DNA from: Ahrensia sp.
GTDB taxonomy: Bacteria > Pseudomonadota > Alphaproteobacteria > Rhizobiales > Rhizobiaceae
NCBI GenBank assembly: GCA_002706335.1
Contig: PAKZ01000026.1
Coordinates: forward strand, 1 to 64,000
Length of the DNA stretch: 64,000 nucleotides
Direction of reading: 5' to 3'
Shown here: one piece after another, positions 9,079 through 19,725 of the stretch
How positions within the stretch are numbered: the stretch's first letter is position 1
Layout: every line of letters starts with the position of its first letter
Notes under the pieces: generated by a model
Told to the model about the DNA's origin: nothing
Seen by the model: only the letters and a program-made list of their open reading frames with translations
Databases searched by the model: none
Translations under genes and position numbers: made by a program

Positions 9079-9897
9079 CTAGGAACGCCGGTATTTCGAC
9101 AGGAATCTGGCGGGTTTCGTCAGGCGCAGCAGGCGGCGGCGGTTGCTGCGGAAGAAATCGAACGCCGCCTTGTCGTCGCGCCCTGCCGCGAACCACTGGC
9201 TGGTCAGTTCGCTCTCCGTTGCCCGAGTCAGAGCGCGATCGATCGCATCGCGCAGCCGGCGCGGACCGTGGCGCGGCGGGCGCTTGAGGATCACGCCGCA
9301 GCCATAGTCGGCATCGACGGTGAAGTAATCGATTTCGTCATTGCCGCGCACGAAATCCAGGAAGGCCCTGTAGGTCACGCCGCACCACGCGCCCTCGATG
9401 AATTCAGGCGACGCGATCTCCGCATTGGGCGGGTCGCAATCATGCACGACGAGCGCGCCGCCGGGCCGGATCAGGCTGTAGGTATCCTTCAGATCCCGGA
9501 TCGAACAGGCATAGGTGTGATGAGGATCGACGAGTGCAATGTCGAATTCGAACCCCTGCCCGCGGATTTCCGCGACAGTGTCGGTCGTGTCTTCGCCCGG
9601 GACCATGAAATCGATCGGCTCGCCGTCCGCCTTCGGGCAATAATCGAGGCGATAGACCAGACGCCGGCAATCCGCGAAGCCGGCGCGGCGCGCCTCGGCA
9701 TGGACCCCGCCCGTCATACCCGTCGTGATCTCGAAATAGCGCGTGTAGCCGAAGGCGGCGGCAAGTATCTTGACGATATCCAGCTTGCCGATTTTCCGCG
9801 AACGCCTGGAGCGTATCATGTCTTTGCCGCCCGTCATGTCGTCCGGTTTCGAACCTGCGACGCCGAAAATACCGGGATCGCGTCTTGAACTCTGCAT
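9079..9897 (-). CDS. Class I SAM-dependent methyltransferase-like protein
   Basis: This 272-residue protein resembles the Methyltransf_24 group: FEITTGMTGGV where motif I is expected, FDIALVDPHHTY as an acidic motif, LIRPGGALVVHDCDPP as the post-motif strand, then a basic C-terminus. Motif I is not canonical (no GxGxG), so activity is uncertain. It lies 27 bases downstream of the Mur-ligase-like gene on the same strand and is probably co-transcribed with it. Internal ATGs at 9837 and 9819 are possible starts. The substrate is unknown. Confidence 0.6.
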   Translation of the reverse strand: MQSSRRDPGIFGVAGSKPDDMTGGKDMIRSRRSRKIGKLDIVKILAAAFGYTRYFEITTGMTGGVHAEARRAGFADCRRLVYRLDYCPKADGEPIDFMVPGEDTTDTVAEIRGQGFEFDIALVDPHHTYACSIRDLKDTYSLIRPGGALVVHDCDPPNAEIASPEFIEGAWCGVTYRAFLDFVRGNDEIDYFTVDADYGCGVILKRPPRHGPRRLRDAIDRALTRATESELTSQWFAAGRDDKAAFDFFRSNRRRLLRLTKPARFLSKYRRS

Positions 9898-9924
9898 GGC
9901 TGAAAGACCGAGATCAATGTCATT

Positions 9925-11193
9925 TCACGCGGTCGGCGGGCCGAAGGCCTGCTCAACCAGGGCAACCGGATCGCGCGTCATGGCGACGATGTGGACAAGG
10001 CCGCCCGGCACGGCGCATTGCGCCGCCCGCGCCATCGCCGCATCCCGATCCGGCACGATCTCGACGGCCTCGTCCTGCAGGCCGGCATCGCGCGCGCCCT
10101 CTGCGATCAGGCCGGCGATCTCGCCCGGCGCGCGGCCGCGAAGCGTCTCCTCTTCCTCGTAGACGATGACATTCGCATAGATCGTGCCGGCGGCACGGCC
10201 CATCCCGCGCAGAATGTCATCCATGCGATTGCCGACATTGGACAGGACGGCGAGACGCGGCCCCTCGCCTGCGACGGCGCAGGCATGGCGGGCGACCTGG
10301 GCGAAAATCGTCGGATCGAGCCCCCGGTCGACCATGAGCGTGAACGGATAGCCCGCAAAGAAATTCATGCGCGCCGGATTCTGCGCCGGCCCGCGGGCAA
10401 ATGTGGCCAGCCCTCGCCGGATCTCTTCATCGTCCGCTCCCAGCGCAAGGCCAAGCGCGGCGGCGGCCAGTGCATCGGAGATGAAATGGCCGATGCGCCC
10501 GCCCTGCGTAACCGGGATATCGGCGGCGGCCATCAGCTTGCGCGGCCGATGCCCCGGTTCGAGAATGACGATATCGTGGCTGTTATCCATGATGCCCGCT
10601 TTGCCGCCCGCCGCAAGATGCCTGGCGACGTTCGGGCTGTCGGGATCGAGTGAACACAGCGTTACGTTAAGCGACCGATAGCGGCCAGCAAGCGCCGCGC
10701 AGCGGGCGTCATCGGCATTGAGAACAACATGGCGTGCGGCGTCCACCACCCGGCGCTTGACCAGAGCCATGTCATCGACCGTCGCAACGCCATCCATGCC
10801 GACATGATCATTGCCGACATTGAGAAGCGCAGCCGCCGTGACGGGCCGAAGATAGAGGCCATGGAGGAGCACGCCGCCACGAGCGGTTTCCAGAGCCGCC
10901 GCCGTGGCGCGCCCGTCCCGGAGCACGAGTTTCGCGCCCGATGCGCCGGCCACGTCGCCGACGCGGAGAACTTCGTCGCCGACGCGCGCATCATCCGTGG
11001 TGGCGACGCCGACCGTGTGTCCCATTTCGCGCAGGATGGAGGCCACGAGACGGGTTGTCGTCGACTTGCCCTTGCTGCCCGTCACCATGGCGATCGGCAT
11101 GGCGCGATACCGCCAGCCGCGCCAGCGGGCGCGCAGCGGGTTGCGCAGGTGGCGGCGCCAGAGGCGATCGAGGCGTTTCAGAGGGTTGGGCAC
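9925..11193 (-). CDS. Stand-alone Mur ligase family protein
   Basis: This 422-residue ATP-dependent ligase has the Mur P-loop VTGSKGKSTTTRL near residue 37, LNVGNDHVGMDG, LNADDARC for the central domain and NPARMNF for the C-terminal domain. It resembles the ligase half of cyanophycin-synthetase-like enzymes more than MurC-F, and it is outside any cell-wall gene cluster. It probably forms an amide bond between an amino acid and an unknown acid acceptor. The start is GTG at 11193; an ATG exists at 11100 just before the P-loop, but the basic leader fits the family. Confidence 0.75.
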   Translation of the reverse strand: MPNPLKRLDRLWRRHLRNPLRARWRGWRYRAMPIAMVTGSKGKSTTTRLVASILREMGHTVGVATTDDARVGDEVLRVGDVAGASGAKLVLRDGRATAAALETARGGVLLHGLYLRPVTAAALLNVGNDHVGMDGVATVDDMALVKRRVVDAARHVVLNADDARCAALAGRYRSLNVTLCSLDPDSPNVARHLAAGGKAGIMDNSHDIVILEPGHRPRKLMAAADIPVTQGGRIGHFISDALAAAALGLALGADDEEIRRGLATFARGPAQNPARMNFFAGYPFTLMVDRGLDPTIFAQVARHACAVAGEGPRLAVLSNVGNRMDDILRGMGRAAGTIYANVIVYEEEETLRGRAPGEIAGLIAEGARDAGLQDEAVEIVPDRDAAMARAAQCAVPGGLVHIVAMTRDPVALVEQAFGPPTA

Positions 11194-11308
11194 GGACTGA
11201 TAATAATGCTTAAAATTCGATCCCGAGATGACCGAACGCCGTCATTAGAACTGGCGTCAATGGACGCTTGCACCGGCATTGATAAACAGCTTTGCGACGC
11301 ACCTGAAA

Positions 11309-13453
11309 CTACACAATCCCCAAAATGCGCAGGACGGGATTTAGAAAGCCGAACATCGAAGGGAGTGTCTTCGCAAGCTGAAGTAATCCGACACTGCACG
11401 CGAGGAGAAGAGCGCTAGCAGTCCAAGAGACCGATTTTTTTCGGAAATCCGTGCCGACCTCTTTGGCGAAAGTTTTCAATTCCGACACGCCATCAGTGAG
11501 CGCAAGCTCAGTTGACGCCTGCAGGACGTTGGCGAGGCTTCTGTAGAAACCATAGGCGGTTTCCGGATTGTACATCGGCGCGTCTAGTAAGGCTCGGTTG
11601 AGCGCAGCAAGCGGACCGGAAACGTCTTCAGAGACTATTTCTTCATGCTCGGCCAGCGCTTCGATGATTTGCGGGGTCCGGGCTTGCGCCTCCGAGCCAT
11701 CAATACTGCTGAGTTCCGCGTTCTGTGCAGTCCGTATGTATGTGTTCCAATCTATGGAATGTCGGAGAAACATGTTCAGATTTGCCATGAATCCCGCAAA
11801 ACGCCCGGCAGCGTCATCAAGAATAGCTTCATCTATTCGAGCGGAAATCTGGTTTAAAACCCCTGCCCAGTAACCGACCCCATATATTCGCATGCCATCC
11901 AGATTTGCACCAAGTTCTAGATTGATTGAGTTCAGACTCTGAGCAGCATCAGGGGCTTGGCGTTCAAGTCTGGAAGAGAGAAAGGCAGCTTCAGCGATCA
12001 AGATCGAATGGATCGATTCGATATCGGGTCTACCGGGTGAGTGGTCAGTGTGAATTCGAACCACCCGATTGTCAGAAATTCCCGTTTCAATCGGAGCTGG
12101 CTCTTGAGGTGGAACTTCAACAACCTCTTCGGGCTCGCTGTCAATTGCTGCTGAAATGATACCGGCATCAGCGAGAATTGCGTACAAATCTCCATCCTTT
12201 ATGGACCAATGCTGGCGTGTGTATTCGGCGTTGCTCCTAATACCTAGCGAACGGCCTATCTGCTCGATCCGGTCGAACGCGACAGGCGGTACGTAAGGAT
12301 CGAATTCATAGGTGATATCTATGATGCGGTCGTCAAAGGACAGCCCATTCAGGCGCCCGAGCTTGGCTGATCCTTTGGTACCTCGTTCATACGCAAAAAG
12401 AACCGGCATGTTTAAGAGCTTCGCGACTGCTTCTCCGGTGAGACTTTCAAAGGCTGCTTTCAGCTGAGGCGAAGTATGCTCCAAGAAGCGCGATCTACCA
12501 AACTCGTGATGGCTGCCGCTTTCCCACAAATTGTCGCTCGCAACGCGTATTATCATGAAATGGGAGTTGTCGTATTCCTGTTCAGTTTCGAGTGGTAGCG
12601 GCCTCCACCCCGCCATCTCCGCGATCTCGTCCAAAATTCGCTCTGCAGACCGATCATCGGTGACAGTCCAGAATTCGTCCGGCTGCATGGCGATGGCGAT
12701 GTCGGCCTTCTCACCGAAGAGGCTTGCGGGTCTTCGCCCCCGCCCGTTCGGCAGAATTGCCGCGTACCAATCCGTTATCAGTTCCCACGAGCTACCCCGC
12801 ACCCAATCCAGATTGACGAATTTGTCATAGGCGCGCCGCGCAAACTCAGGGGAATTAATCTGGTATCGCGCGCTTTCCGGGAGCTCTGCGATCCATAGAG
12901 GCATCGCGATCAATTGGGAGGCGGCTGCAAGGTCATTCTCCGCCGAAACGAGGACGCCGGTATCTTCATTGATTGCTGCCCAAAATGCCGCGGCGGAGGC
13001 GGCAGCGGAGGCAGCGGCAGCCGAGGCGGAGGCAGCGGCAGCCGAGGCGGAGGCAGCGGCAGCCGAGGCGGAGGCAACCGAGGTGTAGGCGGCGGTGTCG
13101 GCGGCGGAGGCGGAGGCGAAGGCAGCGGAGGTGTAGGCGGCGGAATCGGCGGGATCGGCGACCGAGGCGGAGGCGGCGGCGGCGAAGGCAGCGGAGGTGT
13201 AGGCTGCACCCATATCACCGGCTGGATACTTGCACGCGGCCCATGATATGGAACTCGCCCGAAAGGCCTGCAAAATTAGGTTTTGCATGTGCGACGCGCT
13301 CAAAATCTCGTCCGGCAGGTTGGTAACCGAAAGAACGAGGGGAAAGACACGCAGCGCCGACCGCACCGCGAGCGCTTGCCCCCATTCCGGCGGCTTGTCC
13401 TGTAGCCAGGCTTCCAGGTCCTTTCGTGAATTGAAATCCGGTTTGTCCGCCAC
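11309..13453 (-). CDS. Paralogue B of the TIR protein, with different C-terminal parts
   Basis: This 714-residue protein shares with the protein at 407-2458 the N-terminal module (KDLEAWLQDKPPEWGQ; FRASSISWAACKYPAGDM), an alanine-rich repeat segment (about 83-157) and the WYAAILPNGRG/IAMQPDEFW linker (about 220-283). After that the two differ. Instead of TIR there is a domain (about 290-435) with VLFAYERGT, ITYEFD, PPVAF and RQHWSIKDGDL; I have a weak memory of similar motifs in uncharacterised bacterial proteins but cannot name it. A helical part follows, then a hydrophobic C-terminus (about 677-714) that could span a membrane. GTG at 13453 follows GGGAGG and matches the paralogue start. The alanine segment contains exact 21-bp repeats. 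The gene is A+T-richer than its neighbours. Function is unknown. Confidence 0.75.
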   Translation of the reverse strand: MADKPDFNSRKDLEAWLQDKPPEWGQALAVRSALRVFPLVLSVTNLPDEILSASHMQNLILQAFRASSISWAACKYPAGDMGAAYTSAAFAAAASASVADPADSAAYTSAAFASASAADTAAYTSVASASAAAASASAAAASASAAAASAAASAAAFWAAINEDTGVLVSAENDLAAASQLIAMPLWIAELPESARYQINSPEFARRAYDKFVNLDWVRGSSWELITDWYAAILPNGRGRRPASLFGEKADIAIAMQPDEFWTVTDDRSAERILDEIAEMAGWRPLPLETEQEYDNSHFMIIRVASDNLWESGSHHEFGRSRFLEHTSPQLKAAFESLTGEAVAKLLNMPVLFAYERGTKGSAKLGRLNGLSFDDRIIDITYEFDPYVPPVAFDRIEQIGRSLGIRSNAEYTRQHWSIKDGDLYAILADAGIISAAIDSEPEEVVEVPPQEPAPIETGISDNRVVRIHTDHSPGRPDIESIHSILIAEAAFLSSRLERQAPDAAQSLNSINLELGANLDGMRIYGVGYWAGVLNQISARIDEAILDDAAGRFAGFMANLNMFLRHSIDWNTYIRTAQNAELSSIDGSEAQARTPQIIEALAEHEEIVSEDVSGPLAALNRALLDAPMYNPETAYGFYRSLANVLQASTELALTDGVSELKTFAKEVGTDFRKKSVSWTASALLLACSVGLLQLAKTLPSMFGFLNPVLRILGIV
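13007..13069. repeat. Three exact 21-bp tandem repeats in paralogue B
   Basis: Three identical consecutive 21-base units (13007, 13028 and 13049) are followed by a decayed fourth. Each encodes seven residues of the Ala/Ser segment of paralogue B, so copy-number changes keep the reading frame. A second, imperfect repeat of about 70 bases (starting with GGCGAAGGCAGCGGAGG around 13111 and 13181) lies alongside and encodes AAYTSAAFA-type units. Confidence 0.85.
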
Positions 13454-13549
13454 CCGGGCCTCCCTCTCCCTCAAAAGTCGCAGAGCGGGGAGGATTGTTC
13501 AAGCGGGACGAAGTGTTATGGCGTTACAAGGCCGACCATCACGGAATGG

Positions 13550-13572
13550 ATCCCTGTGACAAGCACAGGGAT
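13550..13572. repeat. REP-like inverted repeat
   Basis: A perfect 9-bp inverted repeat ATCCCTGTG/CACAGGGAT with loop ACAAG lies in the gap between rpoD and paralogue B. It has no T-run. The form resembles short dispersed intergenic repeats of rhizobial genomes, but only one copy is seen in this window. Confidence 0.4.
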
Positions 13573-13601
13573 GACGGCGGGAGTGGGTGGGTCAAGCAAC
13601 G

Positions 13602-13629
13602 AAAAACCCGGCGTTTCCACCGGGTCTTT
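13602..13629 (-). terminator. rpoD rho-independent terminator
   Basis: On the minus strand the stem ACCCGG/CCGGGT with an 8-base loop is followed by TTTTTCG, 30 bases after the rpoD stop. Confidence 0.75.
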
Positions 13630-13654
13630 GTATTCGCAGTTTCGTGCTGGCCGT

Positions 13655-15694
<2,040 letters not shown>

Positions 15695-16001
15695 GAAATT
15701 CTTGTCTCCGGCGTCGGTCGTCGAGGGCCGCGCTCCCGCCTGTCAGGTCACCTGTTCGGTGTGCGTCGCATGCCCGCTCCCGAATCATCAGGGAACAGCG
15801 ATATGCGAAGGTTGTTAATTGCCAATTACCCCTAATCTAGGCGTAGTTCGCGCCAATCCAATGGTGCGATGTAAAACGAGCTTGCAAACCGACCAAAATA
15901 CCGGGAGCGACCCGGAACTTTCTTGATTCCCGCGATTCGAGCAGGCGTCAACACCTGCGGCGCCGATTCGCGCAAAAAAGCCGGTATGGCGGGCCCTGCG
16001 G
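15695..16001. other. dnaG-rpoD intergenic region
   Basis: This 307-base gap between dnaG and rpoD (both minus strand) holds no gene I can support. It presumably contains the rpoD promoter. On the minus strand a weak GCCCGCCATACCGGC stem followed by six T (about 15972-15992) might terminate dnaG transcription. Confidence 0.4.
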
Positions 16002-17939
16002 TCAGAAAGACCGCGACGGGCGGCCCGAGGAGACGCCGAAGCCGTCGACAAGCGCTTCCAGCGATTCGGTCTCGTCGATCTCCTTGCGGATATCGGCGAG
16101 CCTGCCGAAATTGAAATCGCTGGCTTCCGAACCGAGCGCGGCCTCGGCGGCGCGCAGCTCGCGGCGCAGCGACTTGGCCCGGCGGTGCAGGCGCAACGCC
16201 TGGGTGAAGCCTTCCTGCGCATCCTCATGGGCGGCCTCGGCGGTGGCCGTCCACAGCCGCGCGCGGCGGATCAGTTTTTCCAGCGCCTCGACCGTCGCCT
16301 TCTGCGAGGCGAGCGCCGGATGTTCGAGCAGCGCGTCGCGGCTGCGCGGACGGCCGGTGGCGCAGGCGTCGAGAATGGCGCTGCGCAGCCGCTCCAGCCC
16401 GCCATGGTCGAGATCGAGGCGGGTGAAGTCATCGAAATGATCGGCGAGCAGGTCCGGGTGGGTGAGCACGGTGGCGACCAGCGCCGCCTCGCGCAATGGC
16501 ATGTCGTCGCCGCCCGCCGTCAGCAGACGCGAGCGCGTGAGGCTTTCGGAGATGGCGAGACGACCGCCGCCCAGCGCGCCGGCTCCCCTGCCGCCGCGTC
16601 TCTGCCCGCCGTAGCGATTGCTGGCGCCGCGATTGCCGCCGCGCGCCTGCTGCGGCGCTCCGAAATGCGCCTGGATACGCTCGCGCATCGCCTGGCCGTA
16701 GTGCCGGCGGACGCTTTCGTCGGCGATCTGGCCGGTCGCCTCACGCAGGTTCTTTTCCAATTCGGCACGGCGTTCCGGTGTATCGAAGACGCGGCCGGAG
16801 GTCTCGCGCGACCACAGCATGTCCGCGAGCGGCTTGGCGGCCTTCAGCACCGTATCGAAGGCCTCCCGCCCGCCGGCCTTGACCAGATCGTCGGGATCCT
16901 TGCCCTCGGGCAGCAGGGCATAGCGCACCGAGCGGCCGGGCTTGAGGCCGGCCAAAGCGAGATCGAGCGAGCGCCAGGCGGCGCGCACGCCCGCCTTGTC
17001 TCCGTCGAAACACAGGACCGGCTCCTGGGTGACGCGCCAAAGCAGGTTGAGCTGGTTTTCGGTCAGCGCGGTGCCGAGCGGCGCGACGGCGTTGGAGATG
17101 CCGGCCTGATCGAGCGCGATGACGTCCATGTACCCCTCGACGGCAACGACCGTCCCGTCGCGTTGCATGGCTTCGCGGGCGCGGCGCAGATTGTAGAGGA
17201 GGTTGCCTTTGTGAAAGAGTTCCGTCTCCGGCGAGTTCAGATATTTGGCCGGCACATCCGCGGACAGCGCCCGGCCGCCAAAGGCGACCACTCTGCCCCG
17301 CGCATCCTCGATCGGGAACATGATGCGGTCGCGGAACCGGTCGTAGGAGACAGGAATGTCGTCGCCGAAGACGACGAGGCCGCAGGCTTCGATCTGGCCC
17401 TTCGTCGCGCCCTTTGACGCGAGATGCTCCTTCAGCACGTTGCGGCCGTCGGGCGCATAGCCGAGGCGAAATTTCTTCTGGGTCTGGCCCGAGAGGCCGC
17501 GGTCGCGCAGATAGGCGCGCGCCTTTGCGCCGCCGGCAAGCTGCAACTGCCCTTCGAAGAAGGCCGCCGCCATTTCCATGACGTCGGTCAGCGTGGCGCG
17601 CACCGCCTCGCGGCGCTCGGCTTCCGGATCGCGTTCCGGCATCGGCACGCCGGCCATGTCGGCGACCTGCTGGACGGCTTCCGGAAAGGCCATGCCGTCA
17701 AGCTCGGTCAGGAAGCGGAAATGGTCGCCGGAGACGCCGCAGCCGAAACAGTGATAGCGGCCCTTCTTGTCTTCGCAGTGGAAGCTCGGCGTCTTCTCGC
17801 CGTGGAACGGGCAGCAAGCCCAGTAGTCGCCCCGCGACGTATTGGTCTTGCGCTTGTCCCATGCGACGCGCCGGCCGATCACGTCCGAAATCGGAACGCG
17901 ATCTCGAATCTCGTCGAGGAAGGACTGGGAGAAGCGCAT
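16002..17939 (-). CDS. dnaG: DNA primase
   Basis: This 645-residue primase lays down RNA primers at the replication fork. The N-terminal CHC2 zinc ribbon has Cys43, His46, Cys64 and Cys67 (CPFHGEK and HCFGCGVSGD). The RNA-polymerase core has FGGRAL, and the TOPRIM domain has VAVEGYMDVIAL and CFDGDKAGVRA. A C-terminal DnaB-interaction region follows. ATG at 17939 is preferred because the zinc ribbon then begins at the usual distance; upstream in-frame codons look unrelated. It is followed by rpoD on the same strand. Confidence 0.97.
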   Translation of the reverse strand: MRFSQSFLDEIRDRVPISDVIGRRVAWDKRKTNTSRGDYWACCPFHGEKTPSFHCEDKKGRYHCFGCGVSGDHFRFLTELDGMAFPEAVQQVADMAGVPMPERDPEAERREAVRATLTDVMEMAAAFFEGQLQLAGGAKARAYLRDRGLSGQTQKKFRLGYAPDGRNVLKEHLASKGATKGQIEACGLVVFGDDIPVSYDRFRDRIMFPIEDARGRVVAFGGRALSADVPAKYLNSPETELFHKGNLLYNLRRAREAMQRDGTVVAVEGYMDVIALDQAGISNAVAPLGTALTENQLNLLWRVTQEPVLCFDGDKAGVRAAWRSLDLALAGLKPGRSVRYALLPEGKDPDDLVKAGGREAFDTVLKAAKPLADMLWSRETSGRVFDTPERRAELEKNLREATGQIADESVRRHYGQAMRERIQAHFGAPQQARGGNRGASNRYGGQRRGGRGAGALGGGRLAISESLTRSRLLTAGGDDMPLREAALVATVLTHPDLLADHFDDFTRLDLDHGGLERLRSAILDACATGRPRSRDALLEHPALASQKATVEALEKLIRRARLWTATAEAAHEDAQEGFTQALRLHRRAKSLRRELRAAEAALGSEASDFNFGRLADIRKEIDETESLEALVDGFGVSSGRPSRSF

Positions 17940-18126
17940 GGGCGGCCTTTTCGGGAATCTGCCCACCTTATACAGGTGCCGACAAGCCGAGGCCAAGCGA
18001 TGATGACGCGGTTCCCGCAATTCACAGGGATCGGCGGATCAGACGGGACGCACCACTGCGGGATTTGGGCGAAATGCTCGCGTGGAAATCATGCAGGGAG
18101 CGAACTCGCGCTCACGCAGACCGCGG

Positions 18127-18441
18127 CTATCCCTGATGGAAGTTCTTCAGGAACGCGGCCACCTTGGCCGCGTTGTTGGAGGTGCGGTCGAATTCGACGC
18201 CGAGGCGGCGGGTCTTTACCCAGCTGATCATGCCGTCGATATAGCCGATCTTGTCGCTGTGCAGTTCGACATTGTCGCCGAATTTCATGCCCGAGGTCGA
18301 CAGCATCTCAAGCTCGATCCCGCCGGGGAACATATCGACGACCATCCCCCCGGTTTTCATATAGCCGTTGCGCAGTTTCACGTAGCTGCGCTGGTCTTTT
18401 TTCGGTTCCGCCTGGCGGCCGAACACATCGGACGTCGGCAT
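18127..18441 (-). CDS. Degenerate PilZ-domain protein
   Basis: This 104-residue protein has a PilZ-like barrel pattern (VVDMFPGGIELEML, GDNVELHSDKIGYIDGMISWVKTRRLGVEFD). The usual (D/N)xSxxG signature reads DMFPGG and there is no clear RxxxR motif, so binding of cyclic di-GMP is doubtful. ATG at 18441 has GAAGG at suitable distance. It stands alone between dnaG and lrgA; its partner is unknown. Confidence 0.65.
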   Translation of the reverse strand: MPTSDVFGRQAEPKKDQRSYVKLRNGYMKTGGMVVDMFPGGIELEMLSTSGMKFGDNVELHSDKIGYIDGMISWVKTRRLGVEFDRTSNNAAKVAAFLKNFHQG

Positions 18442-18622
18442 GGGCACACCTTCTTTCGATTGCAGTTGTTTTTCTTGTTTTGACGCAGAGTTTCCCGAAG
18501 AAAAGCAAACAATGTGTTTAGATGGGTTACCGAACTTTCGTTACGGAAGCACCCGGAGCTGCATCAGGGGCGACAAGCGGGCGTGAATTAGCGAATATGC
18601 TTCCCGATACCGGAGGTGTGCG

Positions 18623-18985
18623 ATGCTGAACTATCTGACCCTGATCTTCTTTTGCCAACTTGTCGGCGAAGCCTTCGTGGCGGCGACCGGCCTTCCCGTG
18701 CCGGGACCGGTGCTCGGCATGGTGCTGCTTTTCGCCGGGCTGTCGATCCGGGGATCGATCCCGAAGGACCTCGACACCGTTTCGGGCGCGCTGCTCTCCA
18801 ACCTGTCGCTGCTGTTCGTGCCGGCTGGCACGGGGATTATGGTGCATCTGAGCCTGTTGGCCGGCGACGGCATCGCGGTCTCCGTGGCGTTGGTCATCTC
18901 GACCATGGCGACCATCGCCGTGACCGGGCTGATGATGCAGGCGCTGACGCGAAAGAAGCCGGGGAGCGTCGACGATGCCGAATGA
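18623..18985 (+). CDS. lrgA: CidA/LrgA family membrane protein
   Basis: This 120-residue protein has four predicted membrane segments and the family signature LPVPGPVLGMVLLF. LrgA/CidA proteins are holin-like membrane proteins, linked in some bacteria to control of cell lysis and in others to export of organic acids such as pyruvate or glycolate. GGAGG precedes the ATG. It overlaps the start of the next gene by 11 bases, so the two are translationally coupled. Confidence 0.9.
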   Translation: MLNYLTLIFFCQLVGEAFVAATGLPVPGPVLGMVLLFAGLSIRGSIPKDLDTVSGALLSNLSLLFVPAGTGIMVHLSLLAGDGIAVSVALVISTMATIAVTGLMMQALTRKKPGSVDDAE

Positions 18986-19706
18986 ACTCCAGTCCGAATT
19001 GCAGGATGTCTGGGTCTATCTGTCCGCGAGCCCGCTTCTGCACCTGACGATGACGCTCGCCGCCTACCAGGCCGGCATGTGGATCTACAAGCGCGGCGGC
19101 ATGAACCCGCTGCTCAATCCGGTCCTGTTCGCCGTCGTGATGCTGGTGGCTATACTGATGCTGACGGGAACGTCCTACGAGACCTTCTTCGAGGGCGCGC
19201 AATTCGTGCACTTCCTGCTCGGCCCGGCCACCGTATCGCTGGCGGTACCGCTTTACCGGCAGTTTCACCGGGTGCGCGAATCGGCGCTCGCCATCGCGGT
19301 GAGCCTGTTCACGGGCTCGGCGTTCGCGGCAACGAGCGCGATGGGCATATCCTGGCTGCTCGGGGCGAGTCATCGCACGATCATCTCGATCGGTCCGAAA
19401 TCGGTGACCGCGCCGGTTGCCATGGGCATTTCCGACTCTCTCGGCGGATTGCCGTCACTGACGGCGGTGCTGGTTATCGCGACAGGAATCCTCGGCGCGG
19501 CGCTGGGGCCGCTGGCGCTGAATCTGGCAGGCGTGAAGGATTGGGCGGCGCGCGGCTTCGCGATGGGCACCGGGGCGCATGGCATCGGTACGGCGCGGGC
19601 GCTTCAGGTCAACGAAGTGGCGGGCGCTTTCGCCGGCCTCGCGATGGGGCTCAACGCGCTGGCGACAGCGATTCTGCTGCCGCTCGCCTGGGCGATTTTC
19701 AGGTGA
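18975..19706 (+). CDS. lrgB: CidB/LrgB family membrane protein
   Basis: This 243-residue, highly hydrophobic protein has LGPATVSLAVPLY, SIGPKSVTAPVAMGIS and GTGAHGIGTARAL, the fingerprints of LrgB/CidB. It is an inner-membrane partner of LrgA. The pair is thought to act as a holin/antiholin or as a small-acid transporter; the sequence cannot decide between them. The gene converges on yqeY. Confidence 0.93.
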   Translation: MPNELQSELQDVWVYLSASPLLHLTMTLAAYQAGMWIYKRGGMNPLLNPVLFAVVMLVAILMLTGTSYETFFEGAQFVHFLLGPATVSLAVPLYRQFHRVRESALAIAVSLFTGSAFAATSAMGISWLLGASHRTIISIGPKSVTAPVAMGISDSLGGLPSLTAVLVIATGILGAALGPLALNLAGVKDWAARGFAMGTGAHGIGTARALQVNEVAGAFAGLAMGLNALATAILLPLAWAIFR

Positions 19707-19725
19707 TGAAACAAAAAATGCAGCG

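Noticed and set aside
13007-13069. CRISPR-like repeats
   Set aside because: The repeats are directly adjacent, 21 bases long, without spacers and within a coding frame.
12914-13326. Plus-strand Gly/Arg-rich frames opposite paralogue B
   Set aside because: They mirror the GC-rich tandem repeats of the minus-strand gene and have no start context or family resemblance.
2400-13560. Insertion sequence or integrative element carrying the paralogous pair
   Set aside because: No transposase, integrase, terminal inverted repeats or tRNA target was seen; base composition alone suggests transfer.
18623-19706. Phage holin genes
   Set aside because: The pair is clearly LrgA/LrgB by motifs, and no phage genes lie nearby.
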